Positions 28,121-36,996 of a stretch of 43,056 nt of DNA are shown here, piece after piece. The DNA is from Methylobrevis pamukkalensis (lineage in GTDB: Bacteria > Pseudomonadota > Alphaproteobacteria > Rhizobiales > Pleomorphomonadaceae), in NCBI RefSeq assembly GCF_001720135.1, contig NZ_MCRJ01000021.1:1-43056 (forward strand), in the 5' to 3' direction. The notes under the pieces were generated by a model. It saw only the letters and a list, made by a program, of their open reading frames with translations. It was not told the DNA's origin and ran no database searches. The position numbers were made by a program, and so were the translations under genes. Position 1 is the stretch's first letter, and every line of letters starts with the position of its first letter.

Positions 28121-28662
28121 ATGAACACCGAGGAACAGACCGTCATCCGCGAGCTGTTCGGCAAGCTGGAGCAGGTCGAGCGCAACGCGCCGCCCCGCGA
28201 TCCGGAAGCCGAGCGTTTCATCCGCGAGCAGATCGGGGCCAATCCGGGCGCGCCCTACTACATGGCCCAGACCATCGTGGTGCAGGAACAGGCGCTCGAG
28301 CAGGCCCAGCAGCGCATCCGCGAGCTCGAGGAGAGCGTGGCGCAGCGTGAGGAAAGCCGGGGCGGCCTGTTCGGCGGCCTCTTCGGCGGCGGTTCGCGTT
28401 CATCCGTGCCGCAGGCCGGCGCCGCGCGGCGTGCGGGCAGCGTTCCGATGGCGGGCGCGCGCGGCGGCATGGGCGGTGGCGGCTTCCTCGCCGGTGCCGC
28501 GCAGACGGCCATGGGCGTCGCCGGCGGCGTGATCCTCGGCAACATGCTGATGGGTGCCTTCGGCGGTGACGAGGCCAATGCGGCCGAACCGGCCGCCGAG
28601 GATGCCGGTGCCGAGGCCGACGCGGGCGCATGGACGACGGCGGCTTCGATTTCGAGATGTGA
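28121..28662 (+). CDS. DUF2076 family protein (frame break near 28629)
   Basis: A protein of the DUF2076 family with unknown function. Seen: an acidic helical start (TEEQTVIRELFGKLEQVE, YYMAQTIVVQEQALEQAQQRI, a coiled coil to about residue 75), a glycine-rich middle with two GGLFGG motifs, and a hydrophobic AAQTAMGVAGGVILGNMLMG segment (about 125-145) followed by an acidic tail. Near the end the frame slips: one missing base around 28629 restores a C-terminus MDDGGFDFEM, typical of the family's Asp/Gly/Phe-rich end, and a 180-residue product. GGGAGAC before ATG 28121 is the ribosome-binding site. A clean terminator follows. Confidence 0.87.
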
Positions 28663-28697
28663 AAGCCCGTCCACGCGATGGGCGGCTGCGACACCGG

Positions 28698-28727
28698 ACC
28701 GGCATGGGCAACCATGCCGGTCTTTTT
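28698..28727 (+). terminator. Rho-independent terminator after DUF2076
   Basis: ACCGGCATGG (28698-28707) pairs perfectly with CCATGCCGGT (28712-28721) across a GCAA tetraloop and is followed by CTTTTTC. This is the clearest intrinsic terminator in the window. It ends the BI-1/DUF2076 transcript and faces the 3' end of cheZ. Confidence 0.9.
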
Positions 28728-28779
28728 CGTCACGCAACCGGCATGACGAGGCGCAGCGGATTGGCGGCGAGTCCCGCGC

Positions 28780-30095
28780 TCAGGCGAACAGGGCGAAACG
28801 CTCGTTCATGGAGAGGGCCGAAAGGGCATCGCCCTCGTCGGCCGCTGCGGGATCCGGCCGATCGTGCCGGGTGTCCTCGATGAAGGCGGCCAGATCCGGA
28901 TCCTCGGCGTCGCTCTCGGCGTCCGCCGGCGCGGCGGCGACGGCGACCTCGACGGCGTCGGCCGCGAAGGTGTCCGTCTCGTCGGGCTCGGCGTCGAACG
29001 CGTCCGGCCCGTCCGCTTCGGAGGAGACCCCCAGCTTGTCCGCCTGGACTTCGCCGGTCACGACCTCGGTGAATTCGGCCTCGGAAGGGGCGGCGGCGAC
29101 GATCTTCTCGTCGGCGCCTTCCACGTCCGTCATCTCGATGGCGGGGATCCCGATCTCGTCCGGCTCGATGGCGTCGAAGTCGAGCATTTCGGCAAGAACG
29201 GCAGCATCGGCCGTGGCGGGCTCGAAGACCTCTCGTCCTCGTCGGTTTCCGGTGCGATCGCGTCGAAGTCGAGGCTGTCGGCCAGCGCGGCGCCGTCGTC
29301 CTCGGTGTCGATCGCGTCGAAGGTCATGTCGTCGGCGGCGCTTGCAGCGTCGTTGGCGCCGTAGAGCGAAAGGTCGTCGCTGGCCAGCATGCCGTCGATA
29401 TCGCTCTGGTCGATGCCGAGACCGTCAAGCTGCGGCCCGTTGAGCAGATGCGCGTCCGGCCGCGTGTCCATGGGATTGGCGGTCGAGGCGCCGCGCGACG
29501 GGCGCGTCTCGCCTTCCTCCATGCCCCAGATGTCGATCATCGCGTCGATGCGGCTTTCCAGGTAGCGCAGCACGTGCACGACCTTGTGGGTGCGCTGGCC
29601 GGTGAGATCCTGGAAGGAGCAGGCGGTGTAGATCGTGGTGGTGAGCGTCTCGACCGCCTCGCAGATTTCCTCGTCGATCTTGGCCTCGCGCATGGTCCAG
29701 GCGATTTCCTGGATCTTCTCGGCGGCCTCGAGGATATCGGAGGTGGCGCGCTCGGTCTGCGAGACGATGGCATCGAGTTCGTCGGAGGCCTGGTTGAAGC
29801 GGCTGCCGTTCGCATCCTCGAACTTGATCTCGGCGATTTCGGCCTTGGTCCGCTCGATCGCGTCCTTCATCTCGCCGATGTCGAGGCGGATGCGGTCGAT
29901 GTCCGGACGACGCTCGCGGTGGAGCATCCGCTCCAGCTTGCCGATAGCGCCGAGCACCTCGATCGTGTCGGCGGCGCGGTGGCGGCGGGCATATTCAGCC
30001 AGAAACCAGCGTCCCCGCTCGGTTTCCATCACCGCGTTCTCGATGGCCTCGAAATCCTGTTCGCGGAGGGGCGAGGGAAGCTGCGTCTGGGTCAT
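28780..30095 (-). CDS. cheZ: Chemotaxis phosphatase CheZ with long acidic tail (frame break near 29232)
   Basis: Removes phosphate from CheY-P to end a chemotaxis signal. The helical core carries the family active site FQDLTGQ at about residues 161-167; by alignment with E. coli, D163 and Q167 correspond to D143 and catalytic Q147. After the core comes an extension not seen in E. coli CheZ, rich in Asp/Glu, with DQSDIDGMLASD (about 229-240), which resembles the CheY-docking peptide of FliM and the CheZ C-terminus, and then several FDAI motifs (about 259, 277, 307). A break near 29232 is repaired by one G, giving EEVFEPATADAA and a 438-residue protein. ATG 30095 is used; a TTG at 30107 is in frame. 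Confidence 0.88.
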
Positions 30096-30436
30096 GGTTG
30101 CCGGCAAGGCCCCGTGGTGTGCGTCTCGTGTTCCTGATCGGCACGGCAGCCGGCGGTCACCCGCCGCCCGCCCTCACCAAGACCGCCCGTCCTGACGGGC
30201 CACTGCCTCGATCCCGACTGTCGAACCGGCCGACAACATAGCGACTGATTCCTTTCGGACAGTTTATGGACCGGCAGGAATCGTGGCAACTCGCATATCC
30301 GGTTGTCCCGGATTGTCGCGCGCGGCCATCTTCTTCGCGCCCGGCCGCCTTCGCAGGCGCAATACTGGACGGGTACTTCCGGTTGGTCATGGTGGGCGGA
30401 GGATTCGATGCCGCGGCGAACCGGGCTCTACTCGGC
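30096..30436. other. Intergenic region between cheZ start and dgcA stop
   Basis: 341 bases with no supported gene. It holds the presumed cheZ promoter (read on the minus strand) and a 16-base palindrome GCCCGTCCTGACGGGC at 30185-30200, which may be a regulator site or a short hairpin. Short frames on both strands have no family-like sequence. Confidence 0.45.
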
Positions 30437-31416
30437 TCACGCCCAGATGCGCGGATCCGGCGGCAGGATCGTCGAGCCCTCGAAGACGAGGCCGGGGGTG
30501 CGGTCGCGCGCCAGCAGCAGCGGACCGTCGAGATCGACATGGGCGGCCTCGCCCGCGATCAGCAGGGCGGGGGCCATCGCCAGCGACGTGGCGAGCATGC
30601 AGCCGACCATGATGTCGAGGCCGGCGGCGCGGGCGGCGCTTGCCATCTCCAGCGCCTCGGTGAGGCCGCCGGTCTTGTCGAGCTTGATGTTGACCGCGTC
30701 GTAGAGCCGGGCAAGGCGGGGAATGTCGGCTGCGGTGTGGGCGCTCTCGTCGGCGCAGACCGGCACGGAGCGCGGCAGGTCGATCAGCATGTCGTCGCTC
30801 GCCTGCGGCAGGGGCTGCTCGATCAGGGAGACCCGGTGGCGCGCGCAGGCGGCCATGCGGTCGGCAAAGCTCGCCGGCGTCCAGCCTTCGTTGGCATCGA
30901 CGATCAGCCGGGCGTTCGGCGCACCGGCGCGCACGGCGCCAAGCCGTTCGTCATCCCCGTCGCCGCCAAGCTTGATCTTGAGCAGGGGCCTCGCCGCGTT
31001 GGCGGCGGCGGCCGCGTGCATCTTCTCCGGCGTGTCGAGGCTGAGCGTATAGGCGGTCACCACCGGGCCCGGCTCCGGCAGGCCGGCCAGCGTCGCGGCC
31101 GAAACACCGGCAAGGCGGGCCTCCAGCGCGAACAGTGCGCAGTCGAGCGCGTTGCGCGCGGCGCCGGCCGGCATGGCGGCGCGCAGCGCGGTCCGGTCGA
31201 GGCCGGCGCCACGGCCGGGGCCATGGCGGCAAGGTCGGCCGCGACCCGTTCCACCGTCTCGCCATAGCGCGCATAGGGCACGCATTCACCGCGCCCCTCC
31301 ACGGTGCCCTCGGTGACGGTGGCGACCACCACCACCGCCTCGGTCTTGGAGCCGCGGGCGATGGTGAAGGTGCCGGCAATCGGCCAGCGTTCGACCGCGA
31401 CGGACAGCGTACGCAT
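30437..31416 (-). CDS. dgcA: N-acetyl-D-glutamate racemase DgcA / dipeptide epimerase family (frame break near 31207)
   Basis: An enolase-superfamily enzyme usually annotated as dipeptide epimerase. Next to DgcN, it is best read as DgcA, which racemises N-acetyl-D-glutamate to the L form. Enolase-type motifs are in place: KIKLGGDG (catalytic lysine pair), LIVDANEGW, LIEQPLP, CADES for metal ligands, and NIKLDKTGGLTEA with the second catalytic lysine; the N-terminal capping domain includes FTIARGSKTEA. The break near 31207 is repaired by one base (GCG-GCC-GGC-CTC on the coding strand), giving VAAGLDRTALRAAM and 326 residues. Start and dgcN stop overlap as TGATG. Confidence 0.85.
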
Positions 31417-32429
31417 CAGACCGGGAACTCCGTCTGGAGCCGATCGACGATCGGACCGACGCCGAAGCGCACCGGGTCGCTCGCCGGCAGGCCGAAGTCT
31501 TCCTCGGTTTCGGCAAGCAGCGTCCGGGCCTCGTCCTCGCTGATCATCGCGGCGGTGTTGATGGCGATGCCGACGCAGCGGATGTTCGGGTTGGTCAGCC
31601 GTCCGAGGGCGCGGGTCATGTCGATCACCTCGCCGATGGTCGGCAGCGGATGACCGACCCCGCGCATGGTGGTGCGGGTCGGCTCGTGGCAGACGACGAA
31701 GGCGTCGGGCTGGGCGCCGTGCAGCAGACCGAGGGTGACGCCGGCAAACGACGGGTGGAACAGCGAGCCCTGGCCCTCGACCACGTCCCAGTGGTCGGCC
31801 TGGTTGTCGGGCGTCAGCCACTCCACAGCGCCGGAGATGAAGTCCGACACGACGGCGTCGATGGCGACGCCGCGCCCGGAAATGAACACGCCGGTCTGGC
31901 CGGTGGCACGGAACTCGGCGTTGAAGCCGCGCAGCCGCATCTCGGCCTCAAGCGCGAGCGCGGTGTATTTCTTGCCGACCGAACAATCCGTGCCGACCGT
32001 CAGCAGCCGTCGGCCGGTGCGGCGGGTGCCCTTGCCGGTGGCGAAGCGTTCGGTGCTGTGTCGCACGTCGTGGAGGCGGACCCCGCGGCGTTCGGCGGCG
32101 TCCCTGATCGCCGGCACGTCGGCAAGGCGCATGTGCAGGCCACTCGCCACGTCGAGCCCGGCCTCGATCGCGGCAACGATGCTGGCGACCCAATGATCGG
32201 GCAACACGCCGCCGGCGTTGACGACGCCGACGACGAAGGTCTTCGCGCCCGCCGCGACGGCCTCCTCGATCGTCATCTCCGGCAGTTTCGCGTCGGCGCC
32301 GCAGCCCGGCAGCCGCATCTGGCCGACGCACCAGTCGCGGCGCCAGTCGACAATACCAAGGCCGGTCTTGGCAGCGAGGGCATCCGGCACGTCGCCGAGA
32401 AACAGCAGATAGGGTCGGGCGATATCCAT
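31416..32429 (-). CDS. dgcN: D-glutamate N-acetyltransferase DgcN (DUF1611)
   Basis: A 337-residue DUF1611 protein. Members of this family paired with a dipeptide-epimerase-like gene have been shown to be DgcN, which acetylates D-glutamate before DgcA converts it to the L form; the older label is NAD-dependent epimerase/dehydratase. Seen: YLLFLGDV near the N-terminus, VVGVVNAGG, HDVRHSTERF, a P-loop-like VGTDCSVGKKYTALAL, GQTGVFISGRGVAIDAVVSDFISGA, VEGQGSLFHPSF and CHEPTRT. ATG 32429 is chosen because the family starts MDIARPYLLFLG-like; an in-frame extension to 32522 is low-complexity. Complete, no break. Confidence 0.85.
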   Translation of the reverse strand: MDIARPYLLFLGDVPDALAAKTGLGIVDWRRDWCVGQMRLPGCGADAKLPEMTIEEAVAAGAKTFVVGVVNAGGVLPDHWVASIVAAIEAGLDVASGLHMRLADVPAIRDAAERRGVRLHDVRHSTERFATGKGTRRTGRRLLTVGTDCSVGKKYTALALEAEMRLRGFNAEFRATGQTGVFISGRGVAIDAVVSDFISGAVEWLTPDNQADHWDVVEGQGSLFHPSFAGVTLGLLHGAQPDAFVVCHEPTRTTMRGVGHPLPTIGEVIDMTRALGRLTNPNIRCVGIAINTAAMISEDEARTLLAETEEDFGLPASDPVRFGVGPIVDRLQTEFPV

Positions 32430-32854
32430 GGAAACGGCGGCCTCGCAGGCTGCGGCGGCGCCGGTCGCCGCCTCGTGCGGCGGCAGTATTGGCGGCAATG
32501 GCGGGGCGGCGCAAGGCCGCACGCGAGACCCGCCATGGCTCTGAAACCGGGTTCATGAACGTGTCCCGAAAATTTGTGGCGTGCAGCTTGATTTCAGGCG
32601 GCTTGGTTCTTCGGAACTTGAAACTTCGTATGTCTTCGATGGCTTTCAGGACGTTGAAGTGCCGGACTGTGGCCGTATTGGCTGGGACGTGCCCTTATCC
32701 GGATCGTACGCGATCCTTGCCGGGCGTGATGCCGAGGAGCCAGCGGAGACTGTGAACCGGCGTCACGTTGTGACCGCCGAAGCCCACGTCAACCGGCGTT
32801 CAGAGCCGCGACGGCCGTTGCATCTCCCGTGCTTCTTTGGCATAAGCTTCGTAC
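32430..32854. other. Divergent intergenic region between dgcN and the copper cassette
   Basis: 425 bases with no gene I can support. It must contain the dgcN promoter (minus strand) and that of the copper cassette (plus strand). The part at about 32560-32790 has more balanced base composition than its neighbours and could be a decayed gene or the edge of an acquired segment; no terminal repeats or transposase remains are recognisable. Confidence 0.4.
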
Positions 32855-33226
32855 ATGTACAAACTCGTCCGCCTCTATACGACTTTGCTCGTCGCCGCGT
32901 TCTTCGCGGTGTCGTCGGTTGCATGGGCGGCTTCCGGCTCCTCGATGCAGGCACCAATTGCCTTTGCGTCTGCGGACCACGATGACCACCATTCTTCGGA
33001 TGCGGAAACCGTTTGTGTCGACGCCGTCGTCTGCTCTGACATGGCGGACCATGGTCACGACGCGGACTCCACGTGCTGCGCCTTCGCTTGCCAGGTCGTC
33101 GCGGTCCTCGCCTGTAGCGCGGCCTTGAACTCGGGAACTCAGCCTCGGCTGCACGATGTGGTCGATCCCACAGTTCTCCTTGGTGCGGTGCCGGTCGGCC
33201 CCGAGCGTCCGCCAAGAACGGCCTGA
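32855..33226 (+). CDS. Small secreted Cys/His-rich protein, CopL-like
   Basis: A 123-residue protein with a signal peptide (AAFFAVSSVAWA, cleavage near residue 26) and a short metal-ligand-rich mature region: ADHDDHH (about 40-46), cysteines at about 54, 60, 74, 75, 79 and 87, and DHGHDADSTCC between them. This size, the export signal and the CC-x3-C ending resemble CopL, the Cys/His-rich protein encoded upstream of copper oxidase genes in xanthomonads and needed for copper-dependent expression. It is the first gene of the copper cassette here. The similarity is of pattern only; no firm family is assigned. ATG 32855 has only a weak ribosome-binding site. Confidence 0.6.
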   Translation: MYKLVRLYTTLLVAAFFAVSSVAWAASGSSMQAPIAFASADHDDHHSSDAETVCVDAVVCSDMADHGHDADSTCCAFACQVVAVLACSAALNSGTQPRLHDVVDPTVLLGAVPVGPERPPRTA

Positions 33227-33362
33227 CGCCTCCCGTCGGCGGAGCTCTGCCGATACCATCACCAACTGACCGCGTCCGCCGATCGCGTGCGATGCCTTCG
33301 GGCCTGCGTGCTGGTCGCCGCCCTTCGCGGTGTGACAAATCCCTCCTCCCCACGAGGATTTC

Positions 33363-33578
33363 ATGAAGTTTCCAATCGTGGTGGCAGCCGCCGCCATGCT
33401 GTCCGCCTGCGCGGCCGAGCCGCCGGGTGACGCGGCGCTCGCCGTCGCCAATCCGCTCACCCCCGTTCCGCCCGTCGGCGCCGTTGCGGTGATGGCGGGG
33501 ACCGTCGATCACCGGCCCGTTGACCCGCGTCCGTGGGCTGACGTCAACGAGCGCGTGGCGCCGGGAGGGGACGAATGA
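33363..33578 (+). CDS. Small predicted lipoprotein
   Basis: A 71-residue product with a lipoprotein signal peptide: MKFPIVVAAAAMLSAC, lipobox LSAC with the acylated cysteine at residue 16, then a short proline-rich tail (PLTPVPPVGA, HRPVDPRPWADVNERV). The ATG follows a CACGAGGATTTC stretch with GAGG as ribosome-binding site, and its stop overlaps the start of the channel gene (ATGA), showing it belongs to this operon. I do not recognise a family; an accessory to the outer-membrane channel or a periplasmic copper-site protein is possible. Confidence 0.65.
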   Translation: MKFPIVVAAAAMLSACAAEPPGDAALAVANPLTPVPPVGAVAVMAGTVDHRPVDPRPWADVNERVAPGGDE

Positions 33579-35020
33579 TCCCCGGCCCGGCATCCCGCAG
33601 GATCCTCCCGAGCCTGGCGGCGACGCTGTTGCTCGGCGCCTGCGTCGCCTTCACGCCTGACGGGAGCATGGCCCCGGTGGCAAGCCGCGTGTCGCTCGAA
33701 CTGGGGAAAGACACCGTCAAGATCACGTCTGCCGCCGACGAGATCGGCGTCGGCCATCGCGTCCAGGCCCTTCTCGCCAAGCCGCTGACGGCGGACGCGG
33801 CCGTCCAAGTCGCTCTCCTCAACAACCGCGGTCTGCAAGCCGAGTACAACGCGCTCGGCATCTCCGAAGCGGACTATGTCGCCGCCACGCTGCCACCGAT
33901 CAACCCGGCCCTTTCGGTGGAGCGGGCGCTGACGGAGTGGGAGTTCGGCATCGAGCGGAGCCTTGCCGTAGAGCTCGTCCAACTCGCCTACTGGCCAAAG
34001 CGCAAGGCGATTGCGGCCACGAGCTTCGAGGCCGCGCAATACCGTGCGATCGAGGCGACCTTCCGGACAGCGGCCGATACGCGGCGGGCCTTCTACGAGG
34101 CGGTCGGCGCTCGGCAGCGGGTGGGCTTCCTGGGGAGGGCGCGCCAGACGGCGTCGCTCGCTGCCGAACTCACCATCAAGCTTGGAGAGACCGGGGCTGC
34201 GACCCGTGGCGCCCAGGCCCGTGCGAGCGCCTTCTACGCCGAAGTCTCGGCCGAGCTCGCCCAGGCCCGCCTCGACGCCGACCGGGCGCGGGAGGCGCTG
34301 ACGCGTCGGATGGGCCTGTGGGGAACCGCGGCGGCAGACTTCAAGCTACCGTCCAGCCTGCCGAAGCTGCCGAAGCTCCGCACCGTCGCCGAGGTCGAGG
34401 CCGATGCGGTCCGCAGGCGCGTTGACCTGATCGCGGCCCGGCTGGAACTGGACGCCACCGCCAAGGAACTCGGCCTCACCAACGCCACCCGCTTCGTCTC
34501 GGTGCTGGATCTCACCGGGACGGGCACGACCGATTGGGTGCGGCATGACGGCAAGACCGAGCGGGAGGAGGCGGGTTCGCTCGAACTGCATCTCGAAATC
34601 CCGGTTTGGGATTTCGGCGAGACCGGACGCCGTCGTGCGGTGGAGACCTACATGCAATCGGCCAACCGTTTCGTCGAACTGGCGGTCAACGTCCGCTCCG
34701 AGGCGCGCGAGGCCTACCGCACCTATCGGGCCACCCACGACATCACCCGGCAGTACCAGAACCGGGTGATCCCGCTGCGCAACCTGATCGAGGAGGAGTC
34801 TCTCCTCGAATACAACGGCATGCTGATCGACGTCCTCGACCTTCTCGACACCGAGCGGGAGACCATCGACAGCAACGTCGCGGCCATAGAGGCCAAGCGC
34901 AACTTCTTCATCGCTGAGGTTGACTTCCAGGCCGCGCTGATCGGCGGCGGTGGAAGCGGCGGCGGCGCCGGGGCGGAGACCGGCGGCGCGGCCGCCGTCG
35001 CCGAGGCCGGCGGACACTGA
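33575..35020 (+). CDS. TolC-family outer-membrane channel lipoprotein
   Basis: A 481-residue outer-membrane efflux protein. Signal peptide with lipobox LLLGAC (cysteine about residue 23), then two repeats of long alpha-helical coiled coils and short beta segments typical of OEP/TolC: ALLNNRGLQAEYNALGISEAD, SLAVELVQLAYWPKRKAIA, LEIPVWDFGETGRRRAVETYM, YRATHDITRQYQNRVIPLRNLIEEESLLEYNGM. The C-terminus is a glycine-rich tail (GGGGSGGGAGAE) ending in His. In a copper cassette it would export copper or copper-related substrates; but no CusA/CusB-type pump or adaptor is encoded nearby. Translationally coupled to the small lipoprotein gene. Confidence 0.88.
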   Translation: MIPGPASRRILPSLAATLLLGACVAFTPDGSMAPVASRVSLELGKDTVKITSAADEIGVGHRVQALLAKPLTADAAVQVALLNNRGLQAEYNALGISEADYVAATLPPINPALSVERALTEWEFGIERSLAVELVQLAYWPKRKAIAATSFEAAQYRAIEATFRTAADTRRAFYEAVGARQRVGFLGRARQTASLAAELTIKLGETGAATRGAQARASAFYAEVSAELAQARLDADRAREALTRRMGLWGTAAADFKLPSSLPKLPKLRTVAEVEADAVRRRVDLIAARLELDATAKELGLTNATRFVSVLDLTGTGTTDWVRHDGKTEREEAGSLELHLEIPVWDFGETGRRRAVETYMQSANRFVELAVNVRSEAREAYRTYRATHDITRQYQNRVIPLRNLIEEESLLEYNGMLIDVLDLLDTERETIDSNVAAIEAKRNFFIAEVDFQAALIGGGGSGGGAGAETGGAAAVAEAGGH

Positions 35021-35034
35021 AAGGAGACGAGACC

Positions 35035-36427
35035 ATGACCGTATCCCGCAGATCCTTCATCGGAGCCTCAGGCGCGGCCGCCCTCGTCGGCGCGGGCGCG
35101 TTTCCGGGCGCGTCCAGGCCGCCTCGATCCCCGAGGCCCCCACCATGGCCGAGCCCACCATGCAGCCGCCGCTCGTGCCGACCACCGGGCCGGATTACAA
35201 CCCCGTGGTGACGCTCAACGGCTGGACGCTGCCCTGGCGCATGAATGGCGACTGGAAGGAATTCCACCTCGTCGCCGAGCCCGTCGTCCGCGAAATGGCT
35301 CCGGGCATGGTCGCCCATCTCTGGGGCTACAACGGCCAGTCACCGGGGCCGACCATCGAGGCGGTGGAAGGCGACAAGGTCCGCATTTTCGTCACCAACA
35401 AGCTGCCGGAGCACACAACCATCCACTGGCACGGTCAGTTGTTGCCATCCGGTATGGATGGCGTCGGCGGCCTCACACAGCCGCATATCAAGCCTGGAAA
35501 AACCTTCGTTTACGAGTTCGTTCTGCAGAAGAGCGGGACCTTCATGTACCACCCGCATGCGGACGAGATGGTCCAGATGGCCATGGGTATGATGGGCTTC
35601 TTCGTCGTGCACCCGAAGGATCCGGCCTTCCGCCGGGTCGACCGCGACTTCGTGTTCCTGATGAGCGCCTACGATATCGAGCCCGGCGCCTACGTACCGC
35701 GGGTCGCGGAAATGACCGACTTCAACCTCTGGACATGGAACAGCCGCGTCTTCCCCGGGATAGATCATCTCTCTGCGCCAAGGGTGACAAGGTCCGGATC
35801 CGCTTCGGCAACCTGACCATGACCAACCACCCGATCCACATGCACGGCTATGACTTCAAGGTGTCGTGTACGGATGGCGGCTGGGTGCCGGAGGCGGCGG
35901 CCTGGCCGGAGGTGACCGTCGATTGCGCAGTCGGCCAGATGCGTGCTTTCGACTTCGTCGCTGACAAGCCGGGCGACTGGGCGATCCACTGTCACAAATC
36001 GCACCACACCATGAACGCCATGGGGCACGAACTCTCCAACTACATCGGCGTGGACAAGCGCGAGATTGCCAAGCGCATTCAAGCGCTCGTGCCCGACTAC
36101 ATGGCCATGGGCACGGCGGGGATGGCCGACATGGGCGAGATGGAGATGCCGCTCCCCGACAACACGCTGCCGATGATGACGGGCTTCGCCCAGTTCGGCC
36201 CCGTCGAGATGGGCGGCATGTTTTCGGTGGTGAAGGTCCGCGAGGGTCTTGCCGCCGGCGACTACAAGGACCCCGGCTGGTACGAACACCCGCCCGGGAC
36301 CGTGTCCTACGAATGGACGGGCGAGAGCCAGAATGCGGTGCTCGCCCCCTCCGACCCGGTGAAGTCGACGGACGCGGAGGTGCGGGTCGTCAAACCCGGG
36401 GCCTCGGCTCACGACGGCCACCACTGA
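35035..36427 (+). CDS. Tat-exported multicopper oxidase (frame breaks near 35108 and 35770)
   Basis: A periplasmic multicopper oxidase, likely oxidising Cu(I) to less toxic Cu(II). The twin-arginine signal is clear (VSRRSFIGASGAAALVGAG). Four copper-binding motifs are seen: HWHGQLLPSGMDG, YHPHADEM, HPIHMHGYDF and IHCHKSHHTMNAMGHE (type 1/trinuclear His-Cys-His). A methionine-rich region (YMAMGTAGMADMGEMEMPLPD) follows. The gene is split twice: near 35108 (one missing base, probably C in GGGCCGCG) within the signal peptide-to-mature joint, and near 35770 (IDHL-CAKGDKVRIRFGNL). Repairing both gives 464 residues. ATG 35035 has AAAGGAGACGAGA upstream. Confidence 0.9.
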
Positions 36428-36490
36428 TCGCCTCCCCATCGACTTTTGAGGGCTGAAAAGCTCCTTGATCATCAACAGGATAGGATTCTC

Positions 36491-36961
36491 ATGAGACTGA
36501 CTGTTGCCTTTGCCGCCTTCGCCCTTGCCGCGTCGGCCGCTTTCGCGGCCGGAACGGGCCATACCCACGACGACGAGTTCGCCTTCGGTCAGCCTGGCGA
36601 CCCGGCCAAGGCGAAGCGCACCATCGAGATCGCCATGGGCGAGACGGCCGATGGCGCCATGATCTTCGAGCCGCGCGACATCACCGTGAAGCGCGGCGAG
36701 ACCGTCCGGCTGAAGCTCGTCAACAAGGGCGAGATGGACCACGAGTTGGTGCTCGCCACCCGCGAAGAGAACGACAAGCACGCCCTCGAGATGATGAAGA
36801 ACCCCGACATGGAGCATGACGACCCGAACGGCCGGCGGCTCGCGCCCGGAGCCCGCGACGAGATCGTCTGGCACTTCGACAAGGCCGGCACCTTCGACTT
36901 CGCCTGCCTGATCCCCGGCCACCGTGACGCCGGAATGCACGGCTCGGTCGTCGTCGACTGA
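36491..36961 (+). CDS. Cupredoxin-domain copper protein
   Basis: A 156-residue secreted blue-copper (plastocyanin-like) protein: signal peptide to about residue 20 (FALAASAAFA), a short His-rich start GTGHTHDDEFAF, and the type 1 copper site made of KGEMDHELVL (His), FACLIPGH (Cys and His) and AGMHG (Met). It can carry electrons or bind copper for the neighbouring oxidase. ATG 36491 gives the best signal peptide; AGGATAGG just upstream is the ribosome-binding site. It lies 63 bases after the oxidase and 35 before the CusF-like gene. Confidence 0.9.
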   Translation: MRLTVAFAAFALAASAAFAAGTGHTHDDEFAFGQPGDPAKAKRTIEIAMGETADGAMIFEPRDITVKRGETVRLKLVNKGEMDHELVLATREENDKHALEMMKNPDMEHDDPNGRRLAPGARDEIVWHFDKAGTFDFACLIPGHRDAGMHGSVVVD

Positions 36962-36996
36962 GCCTTCCCGACACGCTCCCAGAAAGGACAAATCCC

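Noticed and set aside
32690..32790. Minus-strand FGGHN-containing frame as the end of a ketoacyl synthase
   Set aside because: Only about 30 residues; a stop lies close upstream and no other family motif is present.
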